Assembly (NCBI GenBank): GCA_040635515.1
Contig: JBEYHY010000001.1
Span: 372,001-436,000, forward strand
Direction of reading: 5' to 3'
Origin: Prauserella_A sp040635515
GTDB lineage: Bacteria > Actinomycetota > Actinomycetes > Mycobacteriales > Pseudonocardiaceae
DNA: 64,000 nt
In this document: positions 32,748 to 41,900 of the stretch, in pieces
Layout: every line of letters begins with the position of its first letter
How positions within the stretch are numbered: the first letter of the stretch is position 1
Program-made: the position numbers and the translations under genes
The notes under the pieces: generated by a model
Seen by the model: the letters and a program-made list of their open reading frames with translations, nothing else
Database searches by the model: none
What the model was told of the DNA's origin: nothing

Positions 32748-33785
32748 TCACCGATGCAGAGTCCGGGATGGCGGCTCGCCGAATTGTTCCCGGTACATCA
32801 CGGAAAAACGACCGGCATGGGGAAACCCCCATCGTGCGGCGACTCGGGATACCGAAGTCTGCTCGATGTCGTATGTGCTCAACTCGTCACGCGCACGCTG
32901 TAGCCGTAGCTGTCGGAGATAGGTCATCGGCGTCGTATCCATCGACCGGCGGAAGGCTCGTTGCAGGGTACGGGTGTCGACCCCGGCCTTGCGAGCAAGG
33001 CTGGTGGAGGTGTGTTCCTCCGCCGGTTGACTGCGCATGATCTCGATGGCCATCCGAACCGCCCGAGGGTGGGTCGTGCCGCCTTCGTGGCTGAGCTGGT
33101 TCTCGTAATTGTGCGACTGCGCGAGCAACAAGCCGGAGAGCAGGGCGCGTTCGTAGGCCCGCGCCGCCAACGCGGAGCCGGAAAGACTGTGTTCCTGGTC
33201 GAGGTCGGCAACGAGGTTGAGCAGTGCCATGCGCCAGCTGTGTTTGAGGCCGAAGGTCACCGGCATGACCGGGGCGAAGGCGATCGGCGTGTCCGGGTTG
33301 GCGCCGGTGACCTCCTGCAAATGCGCGTTGATGGTGTCCCGGTCGATCCGCAAGATGAGTTGCTGGCAGCGGTCCTGCCAGTGCATCAATAGTCGTTCTT
33401 CCGGGGAAACGATCACGGCGGTACTGGTGTCGGCGACGATCCGTCGTGAGCCGAGGCTCATCCGGCATTCGCCGCGAAGCGGGAGCAGAACCGCGTAGTA
33501 GTCCCGTGCACCGGGTGAGATCCGGACGTCGGCACCGTAGGCGAGATAGCTCACCGCGGTGCGGTCCAGTTTCGTGCTGCGCAGTCTGGCGTCAAGCTGG
33601 GATATCCGGGAATGCGGAACGAGCTGGTGCTCGCAGAACACTCGGCTGGCGAGCTCACGGGCGTGGTCGATATCGGACGTATGGAAGAGCTCGTAGCGGT
33701 GGAGTGGCGCCGCTCGCATGGGAACCGCCAAAGGAATCGGGACGCCTGCGACCGTGGTTGCTCCGTTGCGTGACCCCGGCCACAC
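32748..33785 (-). CDS. AraC-family transcriptional regulator
   Basis: Up to 345 residues. An AraC-binding-2-type N-terminal domain (S-Y-L-A-Y-G-A-D-V..Y-Y-A-V-L-L-P-L-R-G) is followed by a C-terminal AraC double helix-turn-helix with R-T-L-Q-R-A-F-R..P-M-T-Y-L-R-Q-L-R-L and R-V-A-A-R-W-G-F. The start is unsure: GTG 33785 gives the longest form, while ATG 33719 gives a form that starts just before the conserved domain; neither has a clear ribosome-binding site. It lies convergent to the esterase gene (57 bases apart) and may respond to an aromatic or branched acid, which is inference. Confidence 0.82.
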   Translation of the reverse strand: MWPGSRNGATTVAGVPIPLAVPMRAAPLHRYELFHTSDIDHARELASRVFCEHQLVPHSRISQLDARLRSTKLDRTAVSYLAYGADVRISPGARDYYAVLLPLRGECRMSLGSRRIVADTSTAVIVSPEERLLMHWQDRCQQLILRIDRDTINAHLQEVTGANPDTPIAFAPVMPVTFGLKHSWRMALLNLVADLDQEHSLSGSALAARAYERALLSGLLLAQSHNYENQLSHEGGTTHPRAVRMAIEIMRSQPAEEHTSTSLARKAGVDTRTLQRAFRRSMDTTPMTYLRQLRLQRARDELSTYDIEQTSVSRVAARWGFPHAGRFSVMYREQFGEPPSRTLHR

Positions 33786-34041
33786 GCTCTGTTTCGGTCG
33801 TCTCCGACGTTAGCGGCAGTTGATCTGGCTGGCAGGAGGCGAGTTCCGGTGGCGCGGGAGCCGTTCTCGATGATGGCGCCGAAGTTCGAGGCTGACGGCG
33901 CGGATCCGCGTGCGCCGGAGCCGGCAGGCGATGGTGGCTCCTCGCAAGGAAAACACCGGGCCTTCCGGCGTTCTGGCTCCGCATTGGACAGTGCGGGCGC
34001 GGTGCGAGCGCCGGGATGCCGAACGGGCACCGCTACGACGA

Positions 34042-34518
34042 TCAGCAGGGCCGGTCGGCGATATCGGTGGCCTCACCGATGTCTTCGTACCAAAGCCGCG
34101 GATGCTCATCGATGAACGCGCTCATCATCGCGATGCACGCCGGATCGTCAGCGATCGTGATGCTCACTCCGTTCTCGGCCAGCCATTCGTGACCGCCGGA
34201 GAATGTCGATGCTTCGCCGATCAGCACGTGCCCGATGCCGAACTGGCGAACGAGACCGCTGCAATACCAGCACGGCGACAGCGTCGTCACCATGATCGTG
34301 TCCCGGTAGTGGGGACGTCTGCCCGCATCGCGAAACGCACTCGTCTCGGCGTGCATCGCGGGGTCGCCATCCTGGACCCGACGGTTGTGGCCCTTGCCGA
34401 GTAGTTCGCCCTCCAAGGTGAACAGGGCCGCGCCGATAGGTACACCACCTTCAGCCAGCCCGGTGCGGGCTTCTTCGAGAGCCACGGCCAAAAGGCCGGT
34501 GGTGTCGTCCGTGTTCAT
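34042..34518 (-). CDS. nucleoside/cytosine deaminase-family protein
   Basis: This 158-residue zinc deaminase has H56-A-E58 (ligand and proton shuttle) and P82-C83-x-x-C86. The motif set and the C-terminal D-E-H-P-R-L-W-Y-E-D match the yeast-type cytosine deaminase/guanine deaminase group, which removes an amino group from a free base. ATG 34518 is chosen because it gives the family-length N-terminus; the open frame continues into the antisense of the TetR gene. A TGAGCG-TC-CGCTTA site lies 66 bases upstream, so it may be under the neighbouring TetR. Confidence 0.83.
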   Translation of the reverse strand: MNTDDTTGLLAVALEEARTGLAEGGVPIGAALFTLEGELLGKGHNRRVQDGDPAMHAETSAFRDAGRRPHYRDTIMVTTLSPCWYCSGLVRQFGIGHVLIGEASTFSGGHEWLAENGVSITIADDPACIAMMSAFIDEHPRLWYEDIGEATDIADRPC

Positions 34519-34583
34519 GCTTCCACTTTCGAATGCCGGAACCCGCGTGGCAAGTAGTGCCCGGCCGAGCCTGGCGCGTGAGA

Positions 34584-34597
34584 TGAGCGTCCGCTTA
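34584..34597. promoter_or_regulatory. second-type operator copy 1: TGAGCG-TC-CGCTTA
   Basis: This imperfect inverted repeat with a two-base spacer lies upstream of the deaminase gene. It matches the dyads at 35349 and 43139 except for one arm base. Confidence 0.6.
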
Positions 34598-34720
34598 GTA
34601 TGGCTGCGACACCGAACCCATCGGCGCGGCGGGACCGCCCGGCGAACCGGCGGGCAATCCGAGCGCAACGCGAGCCGAGTCGTGCCAACGATCGGAGACC
34701 AGCGATGGCCTTGCCGACGA

Positions 34721-35338
34721 TCAGGCGATGGTCCGCGCGCCCAGCATGCGCAGAGCGAGTTCGCCGTACTCCTGGCCGAGCGCGGCAGGGCTCTTCTTGG
34801 CCCGATCGCTGTACCAGCGGGCGACGTCGATACCGAGTGAAAGTATGGCCCTGGCCGCGGTGTGTGCGTCGGCAACCTGGAAATCGCCTGTTGCGAGGCC
34901 GGATTCGATGATGTCACGCACGATTTGCTCGATACGGCGGCGTAGCCCGGCCACGACCTCGTATTCCCTGTCGGGAAGCGCGCCCAGTTCGTACTGCACG
35001 ACTCTGGCCACCATGTGCCTCCGGGCATGCCAGGAGGTGAATCGCTCCACGATCTGGCGCAGGGCTGTCGCCGGTGAGTCGGCATCGTTGGCAGCTGCCT
35101 CGACGAGGGCGAGGGCCTGTTCGTGCCCGCTGCGGCTGATGGCGAACAGCAGGGCGGCCTTCGAGGGGAAGTGCACGTACAAGGCGGCCGGACTCATGCC
35201 CGCGTTGCCCGCGATGTCACGGGTCGTCGTCGCGTGGTACCCGCGCCGCGCGAATGATTCGACCCCGGCCAGCATCAGCCGGCGGGCGGTTTCCGGCTGG
35301 ACATCTGGCCATAACTCGGCCGTCAACGACACCGTCAT
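34721..35338 (-). CDS. TetR-family transcriptional regulator (likely binder of TNAGCG-NN-CGCTTA)
   Basis: The 205-residue regulator has an N-terminal helix-turn-helix (about 18-63, with T-T-T-R-D-I-A-G-N-A-G-M-S-P-A-A-L-Y-V-H-F). The C-terminal domain is of the kind seen in regulators of fatty-acid genes. The ATG at 35338 lacks a good ribosome-binding site and follows the operator by only 10 bases, so the message may have a very short leader. It is divergent from an SDR pair and shares its operator sequence with the fabG operon at 43 kb. Confidence 0.83.
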   Translation of the reverse strand: MTVSLTAELWPDVQPETARRLMLAGVESFARRGYHATTTRDIAGNAGMSPAALYVHFPSKAALLFAISRSGHEQALALVEAAANDADSPATALRQIVERFTSWHARRHMVARVVQYELGALPDREYEVVAGLRRRIEQIVRDIIESGLATGDFQVADAHTAARAILSLGIDVARWYSDRAKKSPAALGQEYGELALRMLGARTIA

Positions 35339-35348
35339 GCGAGGATTG

Positions 35349-35362
35349 TAAGCGAGCGCTTA
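35349..35362. promoter_or_regulatory. second-type operator copy 2: TAAGCG-AG-CGCTTA
   Basis: A perfect 6-base inverted repeat with a two-base spacer sits exactly between the divergent TetR and SDR genes. It is ideally placed for autoregulation and control of the SDR unit. Confidence 0.75.
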
Positions 35363-35385
35363 GCCTGGATTGGAGATTGGCCGAA

Positions 35386-36138
35386 GTGAACTCACTCAAG
35401 GACCGCGTTGCCATTGTGACAGGTGCGAGCAGGGGCATCGGCCTCGGGATCGCGCGAGATCTGGTCGAGCAGGGGGCGAAGGTCTGCATCACCGCACGCA
35501 AGCCGGAGCCGCTGGCCGAGGCCGTCGAGCAACTCGGCGGCAGCGCGGTCGCGCTCGGGGTCGCGGGGAAGGCCGACGATTCCGCGCATCAGGACGAAGC
35601 GGTCGCGCGCACGCTGGACGCGTTCGGGAGCGTCGATTTCCTGGTCAACAACACGGGGATCAACCCGGTCTACGGCTCGATCCTCGACGTCGAGCCGGAC
35701 ATGGCGACGAAGCTGTTCGGCGTCAACGTGGTCGCACCGATCGCGTGGACCCGCAGGGTGCGCGACGCGTGGATGGGCGAACACGGCGGCGCTGTCGTGA
35801 ACGTCGCCTCGATCGCGGGCCTGCGAGCTTCCCCTGGTATCGGCATGTACGGCGTGACCAAGGCCGCGCTGATGCGGTTGACGATGGAGCTGGCGCATGA
35901 GCTGGCCCCCGCGATCAGGGTCAACGCCGTGGCGCCGGCCATCGTGAAGACCAAGTTCGCGACCGCGCTGTACGAAGACAGGGAAGAGGAGGTTGCCGCG
36001 GCCTACCCGCTCCGAAGGCTCGGCCTGCCCGAGGATGTCGCCGGCGCGGTGACGTTCCTGCTGTCCGGGCAAGCGGGCTGGATGACCGGTCAGACGCTGG
36101 TGCTGGACGGTGGCATCACGATCGGTGGCGGCCTGTGA
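35386..36138 (+). CDS. SDR-family oxidoreductase (FabG-like)
   Basis: The 250-residue SDR has T-G-A-S-R-G-I-G, N-N-T-G and the catalytic Y-G-V-T-K, and ends V-L-D-G-G, as in 3-oxoacyl reductases. The start is uncertain: GTG 35386 gives the standard N-terminus, while an in-frame TTG nine bases earlier is possible; neither has a strong ribosome-binding site. The operator lies 23 bases upstream. Its stop overlaps the next GTG. Confidence 0.82.
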   Translation: MNSLKDRVAIVTGASRGIGLGIARDLVEQGAKVCITARKPEPLAEAVEQLGGSAVALGVAGKADDSAHQDEAVARTLDAFGSVDFLVNNTGINPVYGSILDVEPDMATKLFGVNVVAPIAWTRRVRDAWMGEHGGAVVNVASIAGLRASPGIGMYGVTKAALMRLTMELAHELAPAIRVNAVAPAIVKTKFATALYEDREEEVAAAYPLRRLGLPEDVAGAVTFLLSGQAGWMTGQTLVLDGGITIGGGL

Positions 36139-36923
36139 GCGTGGCCTTCGACCTGTCCGGCGCCAGGGTAGTGATCACCGGTGGAGGCGGCGGTATCGGC
36201 GCCGCCATGGCGCGCCGGTTCGCCGCGGCGGGCGCGCGATTGGTCCTCGCCGATCTCGATGCCGACGCGGTCGGTGCCGTGGCCGGGGAAGTTGGCGCGG
36301 CCGCCGTTGTGGGTGACGCGGCGGGGGAGGAGGGGGTCGGGGGTCTCGTCGCCGAGGCGCGCACGGCTTTCGATGGCGAGATCGACCTGTTCTGCGCCAA
36401 CGCGGGCGTCGCGCCGCACGGTGGCCCCGAGGCCGAACCCGAGATGTGGGAACTGGCCTGGGAGGTCAACGTCATGGCTCACGTGCGCGCCGCACGTGAG
36501 CTGTTACCGGCTTGGCTTGCCCGGGGCAGAGGACATTTCCTTGCGACGGTATCGGCGGCCGGTTTGCTCACGAGTCTGGGATCGGCGCCCTACTCGGTGA
36601 CCAAACACGGAGCGCTGGCCTTCGCGGAGTGGCTCGCGGTCACGTACCGGCATCGCGGCATCTCGGTGCAGGCTGTCTGCCCGCAAGGGGTCCGCACCAA
36701 CATGCTGGCCGCCACCGGCGCCGCGGGGCAACTCGTCATGGGCGCGACGGCCATCGAGCCCGAAGAGGTCGCGGAGGCGTGCGTCACCGGCTTGGGTGAC
36801 GGCCGATTTTTGATCTTGCCTCACCCCGAGGTCGGCGACTATTACGCCACGCGAGCAACCGAGACGGAACGCTGGCTGGCCGGCATGAACAAGCTGCAGC
36901 GCAAGATCGAGGACGTGAGCTGA
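36135..36923 (+). CDS. SDR-family oxidoreductase
   Basis: This 262-residue SDR has T-G-G-G-G-G-I-G, A-N-A-G and Y-S-V-T-K. The C-terminal part (F-L-I-L-P-H-P-E-V-G-D-Y) resembles SDRs found with acyl-CoA dehydrogenase operons in mycobacteria. GTG 36135 overlaps the previous stop, so the two dehydrogenases are made together and may catalyse related steps. Substrate unknown. Confidence 0.83.
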   Translation: MSVAFDLSGARVVITGGGGGIGAAMARRFAAAGARLVLADLDADAVGAVAGEVGAAAVVGDAAGEEGVGGLVAEARTAFDGEIDLFCANAGVAPHGGPEAEPEMWELAWEVNVMAHVRAARELLPAWLARGRGHFLATVSAAGLLTSLGSAPYSVTKHGALAFAEWLAVTYRHRGISVQAVCPQGVRTNMLAATGAAGQLVMGATAIEPEEVAEACVTGLGDGRFLILPHPEVGDYYATRATETERWLAGMNKLQRKIEDVS

Positions 36924-36954
36924 CGGGGCAGCCGCCTGCCTCTAGGCTGGCCGG

Positions 36955-37302
36955 ATGTCATCAGCGCAAACCGGCGGCCACGTGGTGGTCGTGACCACGA
37001 CGGACTCCGAGGAAGCCGCTCGCGCATTGGCGGCCGCCGCCGTTGAGGCGAAACTCGGCGCGTGCGCGCAGATCGTCGGTCCCATCACGAGTGTGTTCCG
37101 GTGGGAGGGCGCGATCGAGACGGCCCGCGAATGGCGGGTCGAGGTGAAGACCGCCGCCGACAGGGCGACGGCTCTCGTCGGCGCGCTGACCGAGCAGCAC
37201 ACCTACGACGTGCCCGAGGTCGTGGTCACGCCGATCATCGGGGGACATCCCGGCTACCTGGACTGGCTCGTCACCGAAACCCGCGAGGAGCCCGGCGAGT
37301 GA
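36955..37302 (+). CDS. cutA: divalent-cation tolerance protein CutA
   Basis: The 115-residue protein fits the CutA1 family throughout: V-V-T-T-T-D-S-E-E-A-A at the start, A-C-A-Q-I-V-G-P-I-T-S-V-F-R-W-E-G in the middle, and Y-D-V-P-E-V-V-V-T-P-I-I-G-G-H-P-G-Y-L-D-W at the end. CutA forms a very stable PII-like trimer linked to copper tolerance in E. coli; its exact function is unclear. It follows the SDR pair by 31 bases and ends 9 bases from the convergent ACAD gene. Confidence 0.92.
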   Translation: MSSAQTGGHVVVVTTTDSEEAARALAAAAVEAKLGACAQIVGPITSVFRWEGAIETAREWRVEVKTAADRATALVGALTEQHTYDVPEVVVTPIIGGHPGYLDWLVTETREEPGE

Positions 37303-37311
37303 CGGGCGCGG

Positions 37312-38442
37312 TTATCCGGGCAGGTCGATGAGGCCGGCCAGGTTGCCGCGATGCGTTCCCGGTGTGCCCAGTGAGAGCTGATCGGCTTTCGCGCGTTTGA
37401 GGTAGAGATGCGCCGGATGTTCCCAGGTCATCCCGATACCGCCGTGAAGCTGGATGCATTCCTCCGCCGCGTGCACGGCGACGTCGGCGCAATAGGACTG
37501 TGCCAGCGCCACCGCGATCCCGGTTTCGGTGTCTGTCTCGTTTTCCGAAGCAAGCCGGTCGGCGGCGTACCGGGCCGCGGCGCGGGCGGCGACGAGAGCC
37601 AGCCACACGTCGGCGAGGCGGTGTTTGAGCGCCTGGAACGATCCGACGGGGCGGCCGAACTGGTAGCGCTGCTTGACGTAGGCGACGGTCTCGTCGAGAC
37701 ACCATTGCGCGACGCCGAGTTGTTCGGAGGCCAGCAGTCCCGCGCCGGTCAGCAGCGCGCGGCCGAGGGCGCCTTGTGCGTCGGCCGGTCCCACGAGCAG
37801 CGTCGCGGTGGCGGCGTCGAGGGTGACGTCGGCGATGCGGCGGGTCAGGTCCAGCGGGACGACCTCCGAAACCACAACCCCGGGACCGGTGGCGGACACC
37901 TCGTACAAGCCGGTCCCGTCAGGACCCGTCGCGGGAACGACGAACACGTCGGCGACCGTGGCATCGGCGACCGTCCGGACGGTGCCGGTCAGTCCGTTCT
38001 CCTCGACGCGCACGCTCGGCGTGAAGCCCGATCCCACGCTGGTGGACAACGGAACGAGTAGCGTGCCGATCGCTTCGCCGGATGCCAGTCTGCGCAACAG
38101 CGCGGCGACCGGCTCGGCGGAGGTGTCGGCACCGAGCAATGCCGACGTGGCGAGAACGGCGCTGCCAAGGAAGGGCACCGGCGCGAGCCCTCTGCCGAGT
38201 TCTTCCATCACCAGCGCCGTCTCGCGAGCCGACGCTCCTTGCCCGCCGAGGGCTTCGGGTACGTGCAGCCCCGCGACGCCGAGTTCGGCCGACAACGTAC
38301 GCCACAACTTCAGGTCGTAGGGCTCCGTGCTTTCGACCCTGGTCAACACCGCCGAGGGCCCGCCGCGGTCGGTCAGGAGCCCGCGAACGCTGGCTCTGAG
38401 GTCGTCCTCGACATCGGAGTAGAGCAGGTTCGGTGCGCTCAT
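37312..38442 (-). CDS. acyl-CoA dehydrogenase, probable non-catalytic partner of a heteromer
   Basis: This 376-residue ACAD-fold protein has the C-terminal C-I-Q-L-H-G-G-I-G-M-T-W-E-H but no Y-E-G-T-type catalytic Glu (it reads L-S-L-G-T-P-G-T-H-R). In actinobacteria adjacent, unequal ACAD genes (FadE28-FadE29 type) form alpha2-beta2 enzymes in which only one subunit supplies the base. The gene overlaps the preceding ACAD gene by four bases (ATGA), so that arrangement is likely here. It is the last gene of the fabG-headed operon. Confidence 0.85.
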   Translation of the reverse strand: MSAPNLLYSDVEDDLRASVRGLLTDRGGPSAVLTRVESTEPYDLKLWRTLSAELGVAGLHVPEALGGQGASARETALVMEELGRGLAPVPFLGSAVLATSALLGADTSAEPVAALLRRLASGEAIGTLLVPLSTSVGSGFTPSVRVEENGLTGTVRTVADATVADVFVVPATGPDGTGLYEVSATGPGVVVSEVVPLDLTRRIADVTLDAATATLLVGPADAQGALGRALLTGAGLLASEQLGVAQWCLDETVAYVKQRYQFGRPVGSFQALKHRLADVWLALVAARAAARYAADRLASENETDTETGIAVALAQSYCADVAVHAAEECIQLHGGIGMTWEHPAHLYLKRAKADQLSLGTPGTHRGNLAGLIDLPG

Positions 38443-39623
38443 CGCGGCAGGTCCTTCCAGGCGACGTCCTTGTCGGCGCGGGGTTCGGACGGTAATCCGA
38501 GGACCCGCTCGGCGATGATGTTGTGGAGGATCTCCGATGTGCCGCCTTCGATGGAGTTCCCCTTCGCCCGCAAATAGCGGTAACCGGCCTCGCGCGCGGT
38601 GAAGTCGACGGTCTCGGGGCGGCGCATGGTCCAGTCGTCGTAGCGAAGGCCTTCCTCGCCACGCAGTTCCACTTCCAGACCGGACAAGGCCTGTGACAGC
38701 CTGGCGAAGGCCAGCTTCATTCCCGAGCCTTCCGGGCCAGGCTGCCCGACTGCCAGTTGTTGCCGCAACCTGGTTCCGGCCAGCCGGAACGCCTCAGCCT
38801 CCACCCACAACCGCAGCAGCCGGTCATGCAGTTCCGGGGTCCGCGATCCGGGGTTCGCGCGCCAGGTCGCCGCCACCTTGCCGAGCATGCCGCCCTCGCG
38901 GGGCATGGCGTTGCCTCCGATGGCAACCCGTTCGTTCATCAGGGTGGTCTGCGCGACCTTCCAGCCATCACCGACATCGCCGAGCCGGTGCGCGTCGGGA
39001 ATGCGCACGTCGGTGAGGAACACCTCGTTGAACTCGGCCTCGCCCGTGATCTGCCGCAGCGGCCTGACCTCGACGCCCGGCGCGGTCATGTCGCACACGA
39101 AGTACGTCATGCCCTTGTGTTTGGGGACGTCGGGGTCGGTGCGGGTCACGAGGATCGCCCATCGCGCGGCGTGGGCACTCGACGTCCACACCTTCTGCCC
39201 GTTGACGATCCAATCGTCGCCGTCGCGGACCGCGCGGGTGCCCAGCGCCGCGAGGTCGGAACCGGCGCCGGGCTCGCTGAAGAGCTGGCACCACACCTCT
39301 TCACCCGTCCACAGTGGCCGGAGGAAGCGCTGCTTGTTGTCCTCGGACCCGAAGCGCAGGACGGTCGGCGCCGCCATGCCGAGTCCGATCCCGATGCGGC
39401 GGGGGTCGTTGCCCGGTGCGTCGGCGCGCTCCAGTTCTTCGTCCACAACGGACTGGAGTTCACGCGGTGCCCCCAGCCCGCCGAGTCCTGGGGGATAGTG
39501 CACCCAGGCGAGTCCGGCGTCGAAACGGGCACGCAGGAAGTCGAGCCTGCCGGTCGCCGAAGGCGGATGCCCGGCCAGCAGCGTCGCGACCCGCTCCCGC
39601 AGGTCTTGCGCGGTCACGGTCAC
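38439..39623 (-). CDS. acyl-CoA dehydrogenase, probable catalytic partner of a heteromer
   Basis: The 394-residue ACAD has S-E-P-G-A-G-S-D and the catalytic Glu in S-I-E-G-G-T-S-E-I near the C-terminus. The catalytic residue that the downstream neighbour lacks is present here, which fits a heterotetramer of the two, as known for steroid-degrading FadE pairs. GTG 39623 overlaps the upstream stop. The open frame extends more than 280 codons further upstream, but this is antisense-like noise inside another ACAD gene. Confidence 0.86.
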   Translation of the reverse strand: MTVTAQDLRERVATLLAGHPPSATGRLDFLRARFDAGLAWVHYPPGLGGLGAPRELQSVVDEELERADAPGNDPRRIGIGLGMAAPTVLRFGSEDNKQRFLRPLWTGEEVWCQLFSEPGAGSDLAALGTRAVRDGDDWIVNGQKVWTSSAHAARWAILVTRTDPDVPKHKGMTYFVCDMTAPGVEVRPLRQITGEAEFNEVFLTDVRIPDAHRLGDVGDGWKVAQTTLMNERVAIGGNAMPREGGMLGKVAATWRANPGSRTPELHDRLLRLWVEAEAFRLAGTRLRQQLAVGQPGPEGSGMKLAFARLSQALSGLEVELRGEEGLRYDDWTMRRPETVDFTAREAGYRYLRAKGNSIEGGTSEILHNIIAERVLGLPSEPRADKDVAWKDLPR

Positions 39624-40828
39624 AGGTACCCCTTGAGTTCCCGGCGGGCCATGGATCGTTTGTGTACCTCGTCGGGCCCGTCGGCGAGCCGGAGCATCCT
39701 CGCCGAGGCCCACAGTTCGGCGAGTGGGAAGTCCTGGCTGACGCCACCCGCGCCGTGGGTCTGGATCGCCTTGTCGAGGATCCATTCGACGGCCGAGGGA
39801 GTGGCGATCTTGATCGCCTGGATCTCGGTGTGCGCGCCCTTGTTGCCCACCGTGTCCATGAGCCACGCGGTCTTGAGCACCAGCAGCCGGAGTTGTTCGA
39901 CCTTGACCCGCGATTCGGCGATCCAGTCCTGGATGACTCCTTGCTGGGCAAGGGGTTTGCCGAAGGCGACCCGCGAGACGGCGCGCCTGCACATGAGTTC
40001 GATCGCCCGTTCGGCCATGCCGATCAGGCGCATGCAGTGGTGGATACGGCCTGGGCCGAGCCGCGCCTGCGCGATGGCGAATCCGCTTCCCTCCGCGTCG
40101 ATGAGGTTTTCGGCGGGCACTCGGACGTCCTCGAACACCACCTCGGCGTGACCACCGTGATCGCCGTCGGAGTACCCGAACACGTGCATGCCCCGTTTGA
40201 TGTGCACGCCGGGGGTCCGGGTCGGCACCAGGATCATGCTCTGCTGGCGGTGCGGTTCGGAATCGGGGTCGGTCTTGCCCATGACGATGAGGATTTCGCA
40301 GGCGGGGCTCAGCGCGCCCGAGATGAACCACTTGCGGCCGTTGACGACGTAGTCGGCACCGTCGCGGGTGATGCTGGTCGCGATGTTGCGGGCATCGGAG
40401 GAAGCCACATCCGGCTCGGTCATCGCGAACGCCGACCGGATCTCGCCGTCGAGCAACGGCCGTAACCATCGCGCGCGCTGCTCCTCGTTACCGAACATGG
40501 CGAGGACTTCCATGTTGCCCGTGTCGGGAGCCGAGCAGTTCAACGCGGCGGGAGCGAGGTGCGGGCTCCGCCCGGTGATCTCCGCGAGCGGCGCGTACTG
40601 CAGGTTGGTGAGACCGGCGCCGTGCTCGCCCGGCAGGAACAGGTTCCACAGTCCGAGTTTTCTGGCCCGTGCCTTGAGTTCCTCGATAACCGGAACGCTC
40701 GACCACGGGTCGGTACGCGCCTCGACCTGCTCGGCGAACACCCGCTCGGCGGGATAGACGTGCTCCTCCATGAACGCGAGCAGCTGTTTCCTGAGCTCCT
40801 CGGTCTTGGCGTCGAAGGCGAAATCCAT
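39620..40828 (-). CDS. acyl-CoA dehydrogenase, ACAD11-like
   Basis: The 402-residue ACAD starts M-D-F-A-F-D-A-K-T and has M-T-E-P-D-V-A-S-S and H-G-A-G-G-V-S-Q-D. It resembles the ACAD domain of human ACAD10/ACAD11 and bacterial LvaC. In those systems a 4-hydroxyacyl-CoA is first phosphorylated by an aminoglycoside-phosphotransferase-like kinase; the ACAD-like partner then eliminates phosphate. The kinase-like gene is directly upstream here, sharing one base of stop and start (TGATG). This functional reading is inference from gene pairing. Confidence 0.85.
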   Translation of the reverse strand: MDFAFDAKTEELRKQLLAFMEEHVYPAERVFAEQVEARTDPWSSVPVIEELKARARKLGLWNLFLPGEHGAGLTNLQYAPLAEITGRSPHLAPAALNCSAPDTGNMEVLAMFGNEEQRARWLRPLLDGEIRSAFAMTEPDVASSDARNIATSITRDGADYVVNGRKWFISGALSPACEILIVMGKTDPDSEPHRQQSMILVPTRTPGVHIKRGMHVFGYSDGDHGGHAEVVFEDVRVPAENLIDAEGSGFAIAQARLGPGRIHHCMRLIGMAERAIELMCRRAVSRVAFGKPLAQQGVIQDWIAESRVKVEQLRLLVLKTAWLMDTVGNKGAHTEIQAIKIATPSAVEWILDKAIQTHGAGGVSQDFPLAELWASARMLRLADGPDEVHKRSMARRELKGYL

Positions 40829-41850
40829 CAGTTCTCCTTGAGCGTGGCATTGCCGAGGGACACGAGCGGCGCGACGTGCGCGCCGATCTCGTCGAAGCCC
40901 GCACCTACCGTCTGGCCCTTGCTGTAGCGGTAGTAGATGCCTTCCAGGATCACGGCCAGCTTGAAGTAGGCTAGGCCGAGATACCAGTCGAGTGCCGAGA
41001 CGTCCCTTCCGCTGCCTGCCGCGTAGCGTTCGATGACATCGGCCGAGCCGGGGTAGCCGGGGGCCGCGCTGACGCTGCTGACCGATCGAAGGTCGAGTAC
41101 TTCCCTCTCGGCGTAGGCGACCAGCAGCGCGAGATCGGTGAGCGGATCACCGATCGTGGACATCTCCCAGTCCAGTACCGCGGTGATCCGGTCGTCGCCG
41201 TCGACGAGCACGTTGTCGAGGCGGTAGTCGCCGTGCACGATCGCGGGCGCGGGCGAGGCCGGCAGCGCGGCCGCCAGCCGGTCGTGCAGTTCGTCGATGC
41301 CGGCCAGTTCCCTGCTGCGGGAGGCGTCGAGTTGCTTCTTCCAGCGCCGCAGTTGCCGTTCGAGGAACCCGTCCGGCCTGCCGAAATCACCGAGCCCCGC
41401 GGATTCCGGTTGTACCGCGTGCAGGTCGACGAGGGTGTCGACGAGCAGATCTGTGATGGCGCGAGTGCGCTGGGGACCGAGAGCGGCGAGTTGCTCCTCC
41501 TGGCGAAACGGCGTCCCTTCGACGAAGCCCATGACGTAGAAGGGGGCGCCGATGACGCTGTCGTCCTGGCACAGCAGGACCGTAGGCGGAACGGGGACGG
41601 CGGTCGGGCCGAGCGCGCTGATCACCCGGTGTTCCCTGGACATGTCGTGCGCCGTTGGCAGCACGTGCCCGAGTGGGGGCCTGCGGACGACCCACCGCCC
41701 GGCCCCGTCACTGACGATGTAGGTGAGGTTGGACCGGCCGCCCTCCACGACCCGCGCCGTCAGCGGCCCCGCCACGAGCCCCGGCACTTCCCGGTCCAGA
41801 TGGTCGCGGAGCCGGGCGAGATCGAGTCCCGGCGGGTTGTCGTCGCTCAT
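40828..41850 (-). CDS. aminoglycoside phosphotransferase-like kinase (ACAD10/11 APH-domain type)
   Basis: The 340-residue protein has the APH fold: an N-terminal lobe with G-G-R-S-N-L-T-Y, the catalytic loop H206-G-D208-Y-R-L-D-N, and the metal-binding D-W-E in T-A-V-L-D-W-E-M-S-T-I-G-D-P. Homologues next to acyl-CoA dehydrogenases (LvaA; the APH part of ACAD10/11) phosphorylate the hydroxyl of 4-hydroxyacyl-CoAs rather than antibiotics. Genomic pairing with the ACAD at 39620 supports that role; resistance is unlikely. Confidence 0.85.
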   Translation of the reverse strand: MSDDNPPGLDLARLRDHLDREVPGLVAGPLTARVVEGGRSNLTYIVSDGAGRWVVRRPPLGHVLPTAHDMSREHRVISALGPTAVPVPPTVLLCQDDSVIGAPFYVMGFVEGTPFRQEEQLAALGPQRTRAITDLLVDTLVDLHAVQPESAGLGDFGRPDGFLERQLRRWKKQLDASRSRELAGIDELHDRLAAALPASPAPAIVHGDYRLDNVLVDGDDRITAVLDWEMSTIGDPLTDLALLVAYAEREVLDLRSVSSVSAAPGYPGSADVIERYAAGSGRDVSALDWYLGLAYFKLAVILEGIYYRYSKGQTVGAGFDEIGAHVAPLVSLGNATLKEN

Positions 41851-41900
41851 CTGACCTCCATGTCATCCGGCGAGACCTGCGTGCGGCGCGATGGTGCGGG

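Noticed and set aside
40828..41850. Aminoglycoside resistance gene
   Set aside because: The APH fold is in an acyl-CoA dehydrogenase operon and matches the ACAD10/11-type kinase context.
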